Below, piece after piece: positions 17,175 to 25,997 of a stretch of 64,000 bases of DNA. Within the stretch, counting starts at the first letter, position 1. Every line of letters begins with the position of its first letter. The notes below the pieces were generated by a model that worked only from the letters and a program-made list of their open reading frames with translations, did no database searches and had not been told where the DNA came from. The DNA is from Desulfuromonas soudanensis (GTDB taxonomy: Bacteria > Desulfobacterota > Desulfuromonadia > Desulfuromonadales > WTL): NCBI RefSeq assembly GCF_001278055.1, contig NZ_CP010802.1, forward strand, positions 2,395,504-2,459,503. The letters are read 5' to 3'. Made by a program: the position numbers and the translations under genes.

Positions 17175-17340
17175 AGGAGCCTGTCGGACTATACGGGCCG
17201 AAGCGAAAAATTGGATATTTGAGGATAGATTCGGGCTCGTTTGAGAGCCAATAACCGTCTCTATGGGTCGAAAAGGAGCTCGGATATGGCCCAAATAGAC
17301 GATTTTGCAGCCGGCTCATGGATAGTCCGACAGGCTCCTA
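17175..17340. mobile_element. MITE copy 1 (TIR GGAGCCTGTCGGACTAT), about 165 bp
   Basis: The element runs from AGGAGCCTGTCGGACTAT (17175-17192) to ATAGTCCGACAGGCTCCT (17322-17339), perfect 18-bp terminal inverted repeats. It has no transposase gene. A second copy of equal length at 27098-27262 is about 90% identical by eye. The right flank is TA (17339-17340) and the left flank CA, suggesting a TA target duplication with one mutated copy, as in IS630/Tc1-type insertion. The right end forms the stop codon of the neighbouring lipoprotein gene. Confidence 0.85.
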
Positions 17341-18330
17341 AAGTTTCCATTTCCAATATCTTAAGAAAGTGACAAAGTCCCGCAAGTCCGATTCTTCCCT
17401 GGCCCACGGTTTAAGACTCGTGTAGAAAAGGATCCCGTCGTTTTTATCCTTGCCCAACTTTTTATCCTCCCCGACCCGCCAATCGAGGGCCCACCAGCTC
17501 ATCAGCAGCCTCTCCCGGATCTTTTCGCTCCCCTTGACATACCCCTCACGGGGGCCGCAGGTTTCGTAGAAGGAGGTTGTCCGGTCGCTTTCCAGGAGGA
17601 GCATTTCCAGGGAGCCGAGAGGCAACATCTCCATGGCGTCCGTATGGTACTTCTGCAAGGAATCGGCATCTGAAAACCATATATCCATGACCCTGTGGGA
17701 TCCCTCCCGCACCAGGACAATCGTTTTTTGCCCATCGGGGGACAAATCTTCGTAATCCAGAAGACCGGGGAGACTTTCGCCATAGACGGACTGTCGTCCG
17801 TTCTCCCAATAGTCGGGAAAACGATCTGCGGGCAGGTATGACGTGGGAACAAAAGCCAGATAGCAGCCGCAGGTATGCACCAGGGTGTATAGGACCGGCT
17901 CATTCCGGCTATTGAGCGTGACAAGGACGATCAGACCGGTATTGCGTCCCTTGCCTAAATAGAAAGGAATAAATCCGCCCGGGACCTTTTGAAAGTGTAT
18001 GCGATAGACAAGATTGGTGTAAGCGTCTTTTGACGTTTCAAACCTGTCCACCCGTGTGTAGACGGTCGCTTTTGCAGGATCTACATAGACGAGCTCTTCA
18101 GAATCTTCTGTGATTTTTGCGCTCGGTGTTCCGATCCGGTTGTATTTTTCTTTAAAATTGTCTATCACAAAAACAGGTGCGTGACGGCTCAGTAGTTGCT
18201 CATCTTCCGGAACCACGTAGGCCAAAACATTTTCAAGAGGTGGGTGTACCGGGACTGTCGTACAGGAACAAAGCAGGGCGAAGAATGTGGCTGCCCATAA
18301 AACCTTCAATTTATCGTTCCTTGCATTCAT
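17338..18330 (-). CDS. putative lipoprotein of unknown function
   Basis: A 330-residue exported protein I cannot assign. The N-terminus MNARNDKLKVLWAATFFALL is followed by CSCTTVP; LCSC is a plausible lipobox although cysteine at -2 is unusual. The mature part has CGCYLAF, an aspartate- and serine-rich middle (DLSPDGQKTIVLVREG) and a Trp-rich end (WWALDWRVG, FLRYWKWKL). Its TAG stop is formed by the junction with the MITE at 17175-17340: T and A are the target dinucleotide and G is the first base of the element. The original C-terminus may therefore have ended here with TAA or TAG, or the protein may have been slightly shortened. Confidence 0.7.
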   Translation of the reverse strand: MNARNDKLKVLWAATFFALLCSCTTVPVHPPLENVLAYVVPEDEQLLSRHAPVFVIDNFKEKYNRIGTPSAKITEDSEELVYVDPAKATVYTRVDRFETSKDAYTNLVYRIHFQKVPGGFIPFYLGKGRNTGLIVLVTLNSRNEPVLYTLVHTCGCYLAFVPTSYLPADRFPDYWENGRQSVYGESLPGLLDYEDLSPDGQKTIVLVREGSHRVMDIWFSDADSLQKYHTDAMEMLPLGSLEMLLLESDRTTSFYETCGPREGYVKGSEKIRERLLMSWWALDWRVGEDKKLGKDKNDGILFYTSLKPWAREESDLRDFVTFLRYWKWKL

Positions 18331-18580
18331 AATTATCCTGCCTTGATAAAAAGTAGTGACGTTGTGGATATTCTACTAAATATTTTCCAAAGTGGGATCC
18401 CAATTCAAAAAATGTGTCCAGTCCCAGAGCGCTTTTCAAAAAGCAACAGTCCCCTCGCACCCTCATTGTCTTTCCCCTGGCGATGGCTTATGATAGGCCT
18501 TCCGGCCCGGTGCGCCGTCTCTTGAAAAAACGACACGATCCGCCCGGATTTTTATATCCGGAACAACCCCGAGAGGCTTC

Positions 18581-18952
18581 ATGACCAATTCTGACAACAA
18601 ACGATGTGACGATATCGTCGCCGAGATGCGCAAGGAAGAGCTAAACCGTCAGGCCGGATACCGGGAGAAGGCGTTGAAGCTTTTTCCCCACGTCTGCGGC
18701 CGCTGTACCCGCGAATTCGAGGGAAAAAAACTCCGTGAGTTGACGGTCCATCACAGGGACCACAACCACGACAATAACCCCCCCGACGGCAGCAACTGGG
18801 AACTGTTGTGTCTCTACTGCCACGACCACGAGCATACCCGGGGCATACAGGAGCAGCGCAGCTCAGACGGCCCGACCGAGCAACAGGTCCGCCCCTCCCT
18901 CGGCCATTCCCCCTTCGCCGCCCTCGGTGACCGCTTCAAGGGATCAAAGTAG
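18581..18952 (+). CDS. YajD-like HNH nuclease
   Basis: A 123-residue protein closely following the YajD pattern. Zinc-binding pairs CGRC (residues 39-42) and CLYCHDHEH (about 77-85) flank the HNH core VHHRDHNHDNNPPDGSNWE. YajD family proteins are small HNH endonucleases conserved in proteobacteria whose natural substrate is unknown. The start MTNSDNKRCDDIVAEMRKEE follows CGAGAGGCTTC. The gene is isolated; a long perfect palindrome lies 29 bp after the stop (18981-19027) and may act as its terminator. Confidence 0.85.
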   Translation: MTNSDNKRCDDIVAEMRKEELNRQAGYREKALKLFPHVCGRCTREFEGKKLRELTVHHRDHNHDNNPPDGSNWELLCLYCHDHEHTRGIQEQRSSDGPTEQQVRPSLGHSPFAALGDRFKGSK

Positions 18953-19413
18953 AGCGCCAAAGCGAACGCCCCGACGACAACAGGTACACAAAAGGCAGTC
19001 CTTCAGGGGCGGCCTTTTGTGTACCTGTTGAGATACAAGCCCTTGGTGATACCGAGTTTTTCAAACATCAGCGTTCGCTCCCTCGTATTGCTCCCGACAT
19101 GAAAGAGGCGGGTCAGAAAAAGACCAAATATCAATGCCTTTCACTCATAAAAAAATCCTTGATGATCTTGCAATTTGCCAGCCGACTGTTAGTAAGTAAA
19201 ATCAGGTCAGAAAAAATTCCTGACTTTGAGCCCGACAAAGCCAAACCCTCCGCGAGGAGGGGACGGAAAGTGACGGATCTTCCCGAAGTGAAGATGGCCG
19301 AGCTGCCGAAGGAGAAACCATCCGGAGGACGCTTGGTCTTTTTTTTCATTCAGTGTGACAGTTTTCAATGCTGGAACCTGCCGGAAGAACAACTCACGGA
19401 AGGAGGATAGTCA
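18953..19413. other. intergenic region with one strong palindrome
   Basis: Apart from the palindrome at 18981-19027 there is no convincing gene in these 461 bases. The segment from 19120 is AT-richer than its surroundings and presumably holds the rightward promoter of the multicopper oxidase gene, but no hexamer pair stands out. The ribosome site of that gene is GGAAGGAGGATAGTCA. Confidence 0.5.
18981..19027. terminator. 16-bp perfect palindrome after the YajD-like gene
   Basis: CAGGTACACAAAAGGC (18981-18996) pairs perfectly with GCCTTTTGTGTACCTG (19012-19027) around a 15-base loop. There is no run of T after it, so it may be a terminator, a processed hairpin or a binding site. Confidence 0.6.
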
Positions 19414-21492
19414 ATGAAAACGGCGAAGCAAATCTACTATCGTGCAGCCATCTCGATGCTGGCTGCGACCTTGATGCTCTGGGGTGGCGGGGCCGTGGCC
19501 TCGACACAGATCCTGCAGGTTCCTCTGCCGGGCAAAGCCATTCCGAAGTTCATTGATCCCTTGCCCATTCCGGCCCGCATCGACGGCACTCTGCCTTTAA
19601 CCGTCACCATGTCTGAATTCGACCAGCAGGTCCTCCCCCTCCCCTTCCCCCTGACCACCGTCTGGGGTTATAACGGCACCTACCCCGGGCCGACAATTGT
19701 GGCGCAGCGGGGGACGCCGACCAACGTGACCTATATCAACAATCTGGTCGATCCGGCCAACCCGGCCAATCCGCCCAAGCTGCAGAAATACCTGACCGTC
19801 GATCAGACCCTGCACTGGGCCGATCCTCTGACCTGCATGATGACACCGGGTTGCAACATGATGCTCCCCTATGCCGGTCCCGTTCCCGCCGTCGCCCATC
19901 TGCATGGAGGAGAAGTCCCCTCGGCCTTCGACGGCGCCCCCGACGCCTGGTTCACCCCCAATGCCGCCGGAGCCCCGGTCTCGACCGGCCCGGGATTCGT
20001 CACCAACGTCTACTCCTACCCCAACGCCCAGCAGGGAACCACCCTCTGGTACCATGACCATGCCCTCGGCACCACCCGGCTCAACGTCTATGGCGGTCTG
20101 GCGGGATTCTACTTCCTGCGCGATCCGGCCAACACACCGACCAACCTCCCCGGCGGAGCGGCGGACAACCCGATGTACGAAGTCGAGGTGGTCATCCAGG
20201 ACCGAATGTTCGACACGGCCGGCCAATTGCTCTTCCCCGACCTCGGCATCAACCCGACCATACATCCCTTCTGGATTCCCGAGTTCGTGGGGGACGCCAT
20301 CGTCGTCAACGGCAAGACTTGGCCGGTCTTCAACGTCGAGCCGCGCAAGTACCGTCTGCGCCTGCTCAACGGTTCCAACGCCCGCTTCTACAGCATGGCC
20401 CTGATCAACCCGGTGACCGGCGCTCCCGGGCCAGCCTTCTGGCAGATCGGCACGGACGGCGGCTTCCTCGACGCACCGACCCTTCTCAACGATCCGGTCG
20501 CCCTGGCCGCCGGGCTCCCCTCGCCGCGGATGCTCATCGCTCCTGGTGAACGGGCCGATATCATCATCGACTTCAGCGCCTATGCCGGACAGACCCTGCT
20601 GCTCAACAACACCGCCCGCACCCCCTTCCCCAAAGGGGCACCCGTCGATCCCAAAACCACCGGCCAGATCATGCAGATCGTGGTCGGCACCACCGTCACC
20701 ACCCCCGATACCGCCGTCTTCAATCCGGCCCTTCCCGGCGCCACCCTGCGCGGCGTCAATCCCATCCTTCGCCTCAATCCTGCAACTGCCACCCTCACCC
20801 GGCAGCTGACCCTCAACGAGGTGATGGGCATGGGAGGCCCCCTTGAGGTGCTGCTCAACAACACCAAGTGGAACGGGCTTCAGGCCGGAACGGCCACCCC
20901 CATTCCCGGAAGCACACAAGTGGGAACCAACTGGTTGACGGAACTCCCACGGATAGGGGACACCGAGGTCTGGGAGATCGTTAACCTGACAGCCGACGCG
21001 CACCCGATCCACCTCCACCTGACTCAGTTCCAGCTCCTCAACCGTCAGCCGTTCCAGACGAATAAGTATCTCAAGGCCTACAATGCGGCCTTCCCCCTTG
21101 GCGCATTTCTGCCGGCCAATGGCCCGCCCTACCCCTACTCCAACATCGGCAACCCGACCCTCCCGGTCGGCAGCACCGTGGTGGGTGGAAATCCGGACGT
21201 CACCCCCTACCTGCAGAAGAATCCGGCACCAGCTCTGGCCAACGAAAACGGGTGGAAGGATACGGGCATCGTCTACCCCGGCGAGGTGACTCGTTTCGTG
21301 GTCCGCTACGCCACACAGGATGCTCCGCTGACCACATTGGCCGGGACCAACACCTTCCCCTTCGACCCGACCGCGGGGATTGGAACCCTGGATGCCTTCG
21401 GCTTCCCCGGGGGTACGGGCTATGTCTGGCACTGCCACATCCTCGATCATGAGGACAACGAAATGATGCGCCCCTACATGGTCCAACCGTAG
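19414..21492 (+). CDS. secreted multicopper oxidase (CotA/bilirubin-oxidase-like)
   Basis: A 692-residue oxidase exported by a signal peptide (MKTAKQIYYRAAISMLAATL and on to about residue 30, VAS cleavage region). It has all four copper-binding motifs in order: HLHGG (about 163), WYHDHALG (about 213), HPIHLHLTQF (about 530) and HCHILDHEDNEMM near the C-terminus, with methionine as the axial type-1 ligand. Such enzymes oxidise metal ions or phenolics with oxygen; relatives in Geobacter are implicated in metal redox chemistry, but the substrate here is unknown. It is followed by a strong terminator. A small fibronectin-type lipoprotein gene lies 104 bp downstream. Confidence 0.9.
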   Translation: MKTAKQIYYRAAISMLAATLMLWGGGAVASTQILQVPLPGKAIPKFIDPLPIPARIDGTLPLTVTMSEFDQQVLPLPFPLTTVWGYNGTYPGPTIVAQRGTPTNVTYINNLVDPANPANPPKLQKYLTVDQTLHWADPLTCMMTPGCNMMLPYAGPVPAVAHLHGGEVPSAFDGAPDAWFTPNAAGAPVSTGPGFVTNVYSYPNAQQGTTLWYHDHALGTTRLNVYGGLAGFYFLRDPANTPTNLPGGAADNPMYEVEVVIQDRMFDTAGQLLFPDLGINPTIHPFWIPEFVGDAIVVNGKTWPVFNVEPRKYRLRLLNGSNARFYSMALINPVTGAPGPAFWQIGTDGGFLDAPTLLNDPVALAAGLPSPRMLIAPGERADIIIDFSAYAGQTLLLNNTARTPFPKGAPVDPKTTGQIMQIVVGTTVTTPDTAVFNPALPGATLRGVNPILRLNPATATLTRQLTLNEVMGMGGPLEVLLNNTKWNGLQAGTATPIPGSTQVGTNWLTELPRIGDTEVWEIVNLTADAHPIHLHLTQFQLLNRQPFQTNKYLKAYNAAFPLGAFLPANGPPYPYSNIGNPTLPVGSTVVGGNPDVTPYLQKNPAPALANENGWKDTGIVYPGEVTRFVVRYATQDAPLTTLAGTNTFPFDPTAGIGTLDAFGFPGGTGYVWHCHILDHEDNEMMRPYMVQP

Positions 21493-21515
21493 GACGCGTT
21501 AAAAGGTACGAACTC

Positions 21516-21553
21516 ACCGGGCGGCGTCCGTCCTGGCCGCCGCCCGGTTTTTC
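21516..21553 (+). terminator. rho-independent terminator after the multicopper oxidase
   Basis: ACCGGGCGGCG pairs with CGCCGCCCGGT, followed by TTTTT. It starts 24 bp past the stop codon. Confidence 0.92.
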
Positions 21554-21596
21554 TCCCCTGCTGCCGTCAAATCACACCGGGCTGGCGGAAAGGAAA

Positions 21597-21980
21597 ATGT
21601 CGATGTTTCCCATACATGTAAAATTAGCCCTGGGGCTATTGGCCCTGTGTCTCTGGAGTTGCTCCTCTGTTGTGGCCTCCAACATACCCCAGCCGCCGAC
21701 TTCCCTGCACCTTGCAGTGGCGGAGGGTGCTGTTCACCTGAGCTGGTCCCCTGCTGCGGGAACGTCCGAAGGGATCTCGAGTTATGAAATTGCCCGTGCG
21801 GAGCTTTTCGGCGGACCTTTCGTCGTCATCGGCACCGTCGGCGGAGACACTTTGCAGTACATCGACGCTACTGCGCCTCCCGAAACCATTCTCTATTACC
21901 AGGTCAGAGCCCGCGCGGGGGGGAAGGTCTCCGATTATTCACAACCCGTTTCCGGCGAGGTGCCGGCCTCGTTACCATAG
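21597..21980 (+). CDS. small lipoprotein with one fibronectin type III domain
   Basis: A 127-residue protein with a signal peptide and lipobox LWSC (Cys about 22). The mature part is one fibronectin type III fold: PPTSLHLAVAEGAVHLSWSP, then SSYEIARAE and TILYYQVRARA are its typical strands B, C and F. Such domains mediate binding and carry no catalysis. It follows the multicopper oxidase but is separated by a terminator, so a joint role at the cell surface is only suggested by position. A terminator follows at 22066-22095. Confidence 0.8.
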   Translation: MSMFPIHVKLALGLLALCLWSCSSVVASNIPQPPTSLHLAVAEGAVHLSWSPAAGTSEGISSYEIARAELFGGPFVVIGTVGGDTLQYIDATAPPETILYYQVRARAGGKVSDYSQPVSGEVPASLP

Positions 21981-22398
21981 GCCTACTTCTCCTGGTCCGG
22001 CAAAGGCCAAATGCAGGTCCACCAACAGGACCCGTTTCCCAGGCCTGCCAGCGGCAGAAGCATACAAGGTCGCCCTGCCCGGGCGACCTTTTTTTCAAAC
22101 AGGAGCGTTCACTGAACGTTGCTATTCTGTTTACCCGAAATTCTACTGAAGAACGTCCTGATTGATTTACCTCGCATTATCTCCTGTTGTATTAATTTTG
22201 CGCTACTTGTCTGGAGGACCTCAGCCCTTCAAGGGCGAGACGAAGAGATGGAAGTCAAAATGGCGAACAAGGGAGCAAATCGAACCTGGGTTAAAATGAG
22301 ACCCGAAACGGACTTGCAAAAGATTTTCAAATTTTTCATGGTGGGTCATATTTCACCCTTTGCAACCAGATACCTCAAATTTAGGACCATAATTTTAG
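21981..22398. other. gap between the FN3 lipoprotein and the insertion sequence
   Basis: After the terminator at 22066-22095, about 300 AT-richer bases contain a GTTCACTGAAC palindrome (22107-22117) and no believable gene. TTAGGACC occurs at 22381-22388 and again just right of the insertion sequence at 23750-23757. Confidence 0.4.
22066..22095 (+). terminator. rho-independent terminator after the FN3 lipoprotein
   Basis: AAGGTCGCC pairs with GGGCGACCTT around a short CCTGCC loop, followed by TTTTT. It lies 86 bp after the stop codon. Confidence 0.88.
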
Positions 22399-23749
22399 CA
22401 GGCTGTTGAAAAACTATTTGCCCAAGCCCTTGATTTTGCTGGCCTTCATATCTTGATTTTGTTATAATTTTGCGCATAAACGTCTGATATTGCAGGAGAA
22501 AACGTTATGCGCGGAGAAGACCAGAATCAACAGGCCATGTTCAGTTATGTTTCACCGGAAGCTCGGGTTCCCAAGGATCACCCCTTGCGTCCGATTCGGA
22601 TCATGGTCGACAGCGCCTTCAATGATCTGGCTCCCTTGTTTCGGGAGATGTATTCGCATACCGGCCGGCCGTCAATTCCGCCGGAGCAGCTCTTGCGAGC
22701 CTCTTTACTGCAAGTGCTCTACTCCATTCGTAGCGAGCGGATGCTGGTTGAGCAACTGGATTACAACCTGTTGTTTCGTTGGTTCGTCGGGCTGTCCATG
22801 GACGACAAGGTCTGGAATCATTCCACCTTCTCCAAGAACCGGGAGCGCCTGATGCAATTCGAGGTTGCGACGGCGTTTTTCCAGGCGACCAAGGGACTTG
22901 CCGAGCGGGCCGGACTGATGTCGAAAGACCACTTTACCGTAGATGGAACCCTGATCGAAGCCTGGGCCTCGATGAAAAGTTTCCGCCCCAAGGATGATCA
23001 GGATCAAGACCCGCCAGCAACGGGCGGCCGCAACCCTGATGTTGATTTCAAAGGACAAAAGCGCAAGAACGACACGCATCAGTCGATCACCGATCCGGAT
23101 GCCCGACTCCTCAAAAAGGGCAAAGGAAAGGAATCGAAACTCTGCTACATGGGTCATGCCCTGATGGAAAACCGCAACGGCATGGTGGTCGACAGCCGCC
23201 TGACTCTGGCCAATGGCACCGCCGAATGGGATGCCGCCCTGGAGATGGTTGAAAATCTGCCGGGCACAAATCGGGTCACGGTCGGCGCAGACAAGGGCTA
23301 CGATGTTCCGGTCTTCGTCGATGGTTTACGGGAACGGTTGGCAACGCCGCATGTGGCTCGGAAAGACAAGGGCACTGCGATTGATGAACGAACCACCCGT
23401 CATGAAGGCTACCGGGTCAGCCAGAGAATCCGCAAGCGGGTTGAAGAAATCTTCGGCTGGCTCAAAACTGTCGGCTGTCTGCGCAAGACGCGACATCGAG
23501 GGCTTGACCTGGTCGGTTGGATATTCGAATTCGCCATGAGCGCTTATAATTTGACCCGAATGCGTAACTTGATTTGGTCAACATAGGCAAAAAGGGCAAA
23601 GACTGCCGATTGATGGCAGAAAAACGGCCTTAACGGGCCACTAAACAAGGAGAATTGGCAAGAAACCAACGAAACACAGATTGTCAAAGATCAAAAAAAT
23701 GATTTCGGGAGGGAACAGGTCGCCTCCCAGTTGGTTTTTCAACGACCTG
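22399..23749 (+). mobile_element. complete IS5-family insertion sequence, 1351 bp
   Basis: Terminal inverted repeats CAGGCTGTTGAAAAACTA (from 22399) and its near-complement ending at 23749 (reading inward CAGGTCGTTGAAAAACCA) enclose a single transposase gene. A 4-bp direct repeat TTAG flanks the element at 22395-22398 and 23750-23753, fitting the YTAR target of IS5-group elements. The intact ends, duplication and open transposase suggest recent insertion. Confidence 0.9.
22507..23586 (+). CDS. IS5-family DDE transposase
   Basis: A 359-residue transposase of the DUF772 plus DDE type. The N-terminal part (to about residue 120) contains HPLRPIRIMVD and GRPSIPPEQLLRASLLQVLY. The catalytic triad is visible as D in FTVDGTLIEAWAS (about 145), D in VGADKGYD (about 262) and E in KRVEEIFGWLKT (about 318), the usual spacing for IS5. 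The gene is intact and lies inside perfect element boundaries (22399-23749), so the copy is probably active. The ribosome site TGCAGGAGAAAACGTT precedes the ATG. Confidence 0.93.
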   Translation: MRGEDQNQQAMFSYVSPEARVPKDHPLRPIRIMVDSAFNDLAPLFREMYSHTGRPSIPPEQLLRASLLQVLYSIRSERMLVEQLDYNLLFRWFVGLSMDDKVWNHSTFSKNRERLMQFEVATAFFQATKGLAERAGLMSKDHFTVDGTLIEAWASMKSFRPKDDQDQDPPATGGRNPDVDFKGQKRKNDTHQSITDPDARLLKKGKGKESKLCYMGHALMENRNGMVVDSRLTLANGTAEWDAALEMVENLPGTNRVTVGADKGYDVPVFVDGLRERLATPHVARKDKGTAIDERTTRHEGYRVSQRIRKRVEEIFGWLKTVGCLRKTRHRGLDLVGWIFEFAMSAYNLTRMRNLIWST

Positions 23750-23856
23750 TTAGGACCCTATTTATATTTTTACTGCCAATAAATTGAAAAAAACATTTTA
23801 TCCTCCATTGCATCATGATATAAGGAAACTTCAACAACACCTTAATGGAGGTTTAA

Positions 23857-24294
23857 ATGTCCAAAATTCTCGAAATGGCAGCAGATATCGTTTCTGCTCA
23901 CGCTTCCAACTCGAAGATGTCCAAAGAAGAACTGGTCGCTGAGCTGCAGGAGGTATTTTCTGCTCTTAGTTCCCTCGAGAAGGGAGAGGCAATCGGAACT
24001 GAACTGCCTGCGGGGGAAGAAGCTGCTCCTTCTATTACCCGGCGCAAAGCCTTTGGCAAGAAACAGATCACCTGCATGATCTGCGGCAAAAGCTTCACCA
24101 CTCTTGCGCGCCATCTCAAGACGGCTCACGACATAAAGCCGGGTGCTTATCGCAAGCAGTTTGGCATCCCTGCGGGTACGGCTCTTGCGGCCAAAGACTA
24201 CTCCGAGAGCAGACGGCAGATGGCCATAGACAAGGATCTCGGTGCCGGACTGGCCAAGGCTCGGGCGGCCAGAGGCAAGGGCAAAAAGAAGTAA
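23857..24294 (+). CDS. Ros/MucR-family zinc-finger transcriptional regulator
   Basis: A 145-residue DNA-binding protein of the Ros/MucR family. An N-terminal helical part (1-60, AADIVSAHASNSKMSKEELV) precedes the prokaryotic zinc finger CMICGKSFTTLARHLKTAH (about 72-90, ligands C, C, H, H), followed by the family signature PGAYRKQFGIPAGTALAAKDYSE. The tail is Lys/Arg/Ala rich. In alphaproteobacteria such proteins bind AT-rich promoters and control surface polysaccharides; here the target is not known. The gene has its own AT-rich upstream region, immediately right of the IS element, and a terminator follows at 24365-24405. Confidence 0.9.
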   Translation: MSKILEMAADIVSAHASNSKMSKEELVAELQEVFSALSSLEKGEAIGTELPAGEEAAPSITRRKAFGKKQITCMICGKSFTTLARHLKTAHDIKPGAYRKQFGIPAGTALAAKDYSESRRQMAIDKDLGAGLAKARAARGKGKKK

Positions 24295-24364
24295 AAAACC
24301 AGGCGGGGGGAAAATACGGTTCGGTTAAATTCCGACCCGGCGCCCTCTTTAGCTCCAGACCAAC

Positions 24365-24405
24365 AGAGAGCGCAAGGCTATCAGCTTGCGCTCTCTGCGT
24401 TTTTG
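24365..24405 (+). terminator. rho-independent terminator after the Ros/MucR gene
   Basis: AGAGAGCGCAAG pairs with CTTGCGCTCTCT around GCTATCAG, followed by GCGTTTTT. It may also serve the convergent LEA-type gene. Confidence 0.88.
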
Positions 24406-24428
24406 ACCGGATGAATTAGGGAGCCGTC

Positions 24429-24896
24429 CTAGTTTGCCCCCCTGAAGGAGATTTCTCCCTTTTCCTGAACGTGAATCCGGGGGCCAGGTCGACCGATATC
24501 CAGTTTGGCGTTCAGGTCGTAGGAAAAGGTATCTTGCGGCCGGTTCATCAGGGACGCAATGAGGCTGATGCTACGGATGAGATCTGCCGTCGCCGTCAGG
24601 ATGATATCCCCCTCGCCATAGGCCTCGATCACAGGAAGGTCGTGGGAAGCTCCGGTCAGCACCTTGTGCCCTTCCAGAATCACCGAATAGACGATCCCCT
24701 CAAGCTTGAGCGCCGAGCGGTTCGGGTTGACAATATGCAGACCGATTTCAAACTTCGGCGCCATCCCCTCCGAGGGTAGAATACGGAAGGAACTGACCCC
24801 CACCGTCGGCGTTTCAAAACCGGGTTCCAGGCCGAGGCAGCCGAACAACGAACCGAAGGCGGCCAGACAGACGACAATACTTGCGAGTCTCTTCAT
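24429..24896 (-). CDS. LEA-type-2 (water-stress/hypersensitive) lipoprotein
   Basis: A 155-residue lipoprotein. The signal peptide MKRLASIVVCLAAFGSLFGC ends in lipobox LFGC. The mature domain FEIGLHIVNPNRSALKLEGI (about 50-70), YSVILEGHKVLTG and the late FSYDLNAKLDI are the strands of the LEA14/WHy fold, which in bacteria occurs as small envelope lipoproteins of unclear role, often linked to desiccation or outer-membrane maintenance. It is transcribed leftward alone and converges on the Ros/MucR gene. Confidence 0.82.
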   Translation of the reverse strand: MKRLASIVVCLAAFGSLFGCLGLEPGFETPTVGVSSFRILPSEGMAPKFEIGLHIVNPNRSALKLEGIVYSVILEGHKVLTGASHDLPVIEAYGEGDIILTATADLIRSISLIASLMNRPQDTFSYDLNAKLDIGRPGPRIHVQEKGEISFRGAN

Positions 24897-25059
24897 GAAT
24901 TCGTTCCCCTCACCCCTGATGTCTTATCCTGACAAGCCGATGCTCCTCCAAAAAAAGGACCGTTCGTACTGAGCGCCAGGACATGGCTTGCCGATTCAGT
25001 ATACTCGAAAAACCGGGCCTTGACGAACCGTCTCCCCTTCCGGCCGTAGAGACGAAAGG

Positions 25060-25131
25060 AAAAGCTTCAACGCGGAGAGCGCAGAGAAAGTACAGAGATC
25101 GCGGAGAAGGGCAGAACCGAAAGCTTTTTTG
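25060..25131. repeat. dispersed repeat R2 (GCAGAGAA words), copy near 25 kb
   Basis: Shares AAAGCTTCAACGC and GCGCAGAGAA-type words with repeats at 48150, 49605, 49866, 52215 and 62606. AAAGCTT at each edge makes the ends complementary. Confidence 0.65.
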
Positions 25132-25184
25132 GTAGGCGCTTCGAGGCAAGTGAGCACCGCGAACGGACGATGAGAATGAAACAA

Positions 25185-25216
25185 AAAAAACCGGAGCATC
25201 TCAGCTCCGGTTTTTT
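25185..25216. terminator. bidirectional terminator after the seven-helix membrane protein
   Basis: AAAAAACCGGAGC pairs with GCTCCGGTTTTTT around ATCTCA, with A/T tracts on both sides. It lies 32 bp past the stop of the leftward gene at 25248. Confidence 0.92.
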
Positions 25217-25247
25217 CGATTTCAGTCCCCGCTTTTCGCCAAGAACC

Positions 25248-25934
25248 CTAGCGCAGCAGGCGCGCCAGGTACAGGAAGGTTCCTCCGACGGAAAGGCTGG
25301 CCAGAACGTTGCCGGCGTGGCTGACCATGAAAGAGAGATTGTAGCGGAAAGGATAGGTACCACGCAGGGTATCGAGTTCATAGATCCGAATGTAGAGGGC
25401 CGCCCCTTTCCAGAGAAAGATGAAAACGAATATGGCGATGAAGGCGAGAAAGCCCTTGCTGATGGGACTGTCCTTGATATTGAGGTAGATCTTGCGGATC
25501 ATGTCGATGTTGATCAGCGACAAAAAGACCCAGTTGGTGAGGCTAACGATCTTGATCAACTCAAGGGTGGCCGAATCGGGAACAGGGTTGATCAGGATAA
25601 AGGCCAGGGAGGCGGCGATGACTGCCAGGGTGCCGAGATAGACGGTGCTCTTTTTCCCTTCGATCTCCAGGGTTTTGGAAAAGACATAATATTCCTGGAA
25701 CCCGTGGGTCATGACCATGATGGAGATGGTTCCGATGATCAGGCCCATCGCCTCGACCTGGGGGAGGTCGGCCCAGGGGAGGAAGGGCATGGCCCTGGGG
25801 ATGACCTCACCGACGAGAATGAGAAAGAACCCGACGGCGATGCTTGTCCAGACCCGGGCCGTGCCGAGGCTGAAGTAGAAAGACACGATGCCGGCGATCA
25901 GCCAGAATGCGACCTGCAGCAACTCCCAGTTCAT
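25248..25934 (-). CDS. seven-helix membrane protein, function unknown
   Basis: A 228-residue integral membrane protein with about seven hydrophobic spans, for example FWLIAGIVSFYFSLG (8-22), VGFFLILVGEVI (33-45), MGLIIGTISIMVMTHG (62-77), STVYLGTLAVIAASLAFILI (95-115) and GFLAFIAIFVFIFLW (155-170). I do not recognise the family. AGGAGGCAGGTCAT precedes the ATG. It follows a DUF4388-type protein gene by 63 bp in the same direction, so the two may act together in a signalling unit at the membrane. No catalytic residues are apparent. Confidence 0.72.
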   Translation of the reverse strand: MNWELLQVAFWLIAGIVSFYFSLGTARVWTSIAVGFFLILVGEVIPRAMPFLPWADLPQVEAMGLIIGTISIMVMTHGFQEYYVFSKTLEIEGKKSTVYLGTLAVIAASLAFILINPVPDSATLELIKIVSLTNWVFLSLINIDMIRKIYLNIKDSPISKGFLAFIAIFVFIFLWKGAALYIRIYELDTLRGTYPFRYNLSFMVSHAGNVLASLSVGGTFLYLARLLR

Positions 25935-25997
25935 ATGACCTGCCTCCTGAATAAATGTGTACGCGCCGGCACAAGCGTCCCGGCAGAAATGGCATGT

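Larger units (their letters stand above)
24897..25247. other. intergenic gap with R2 repeat and terminator
   Basis: Contains an R2-type repeat (25060-25131) with AGCTT-bearing arms and the words CGCGGAGAGCGCAGAGAA, then a strong terminator (25185-25216). No gene was found in these 351 bases. Confidence 0.55.

Noticed and set aside
19099-19410. 103-codon frame upstream of the multicopper oxidase
   Set aside because: Lys-rich text with no motif and no good start; composition suggests an AT-rich leader, not a gene.
22119-22409. 96-codon frame just left of the IS element
   Set aside because: No ribosome site, no recognisable domain, and it runs into the IS terminal repeat.
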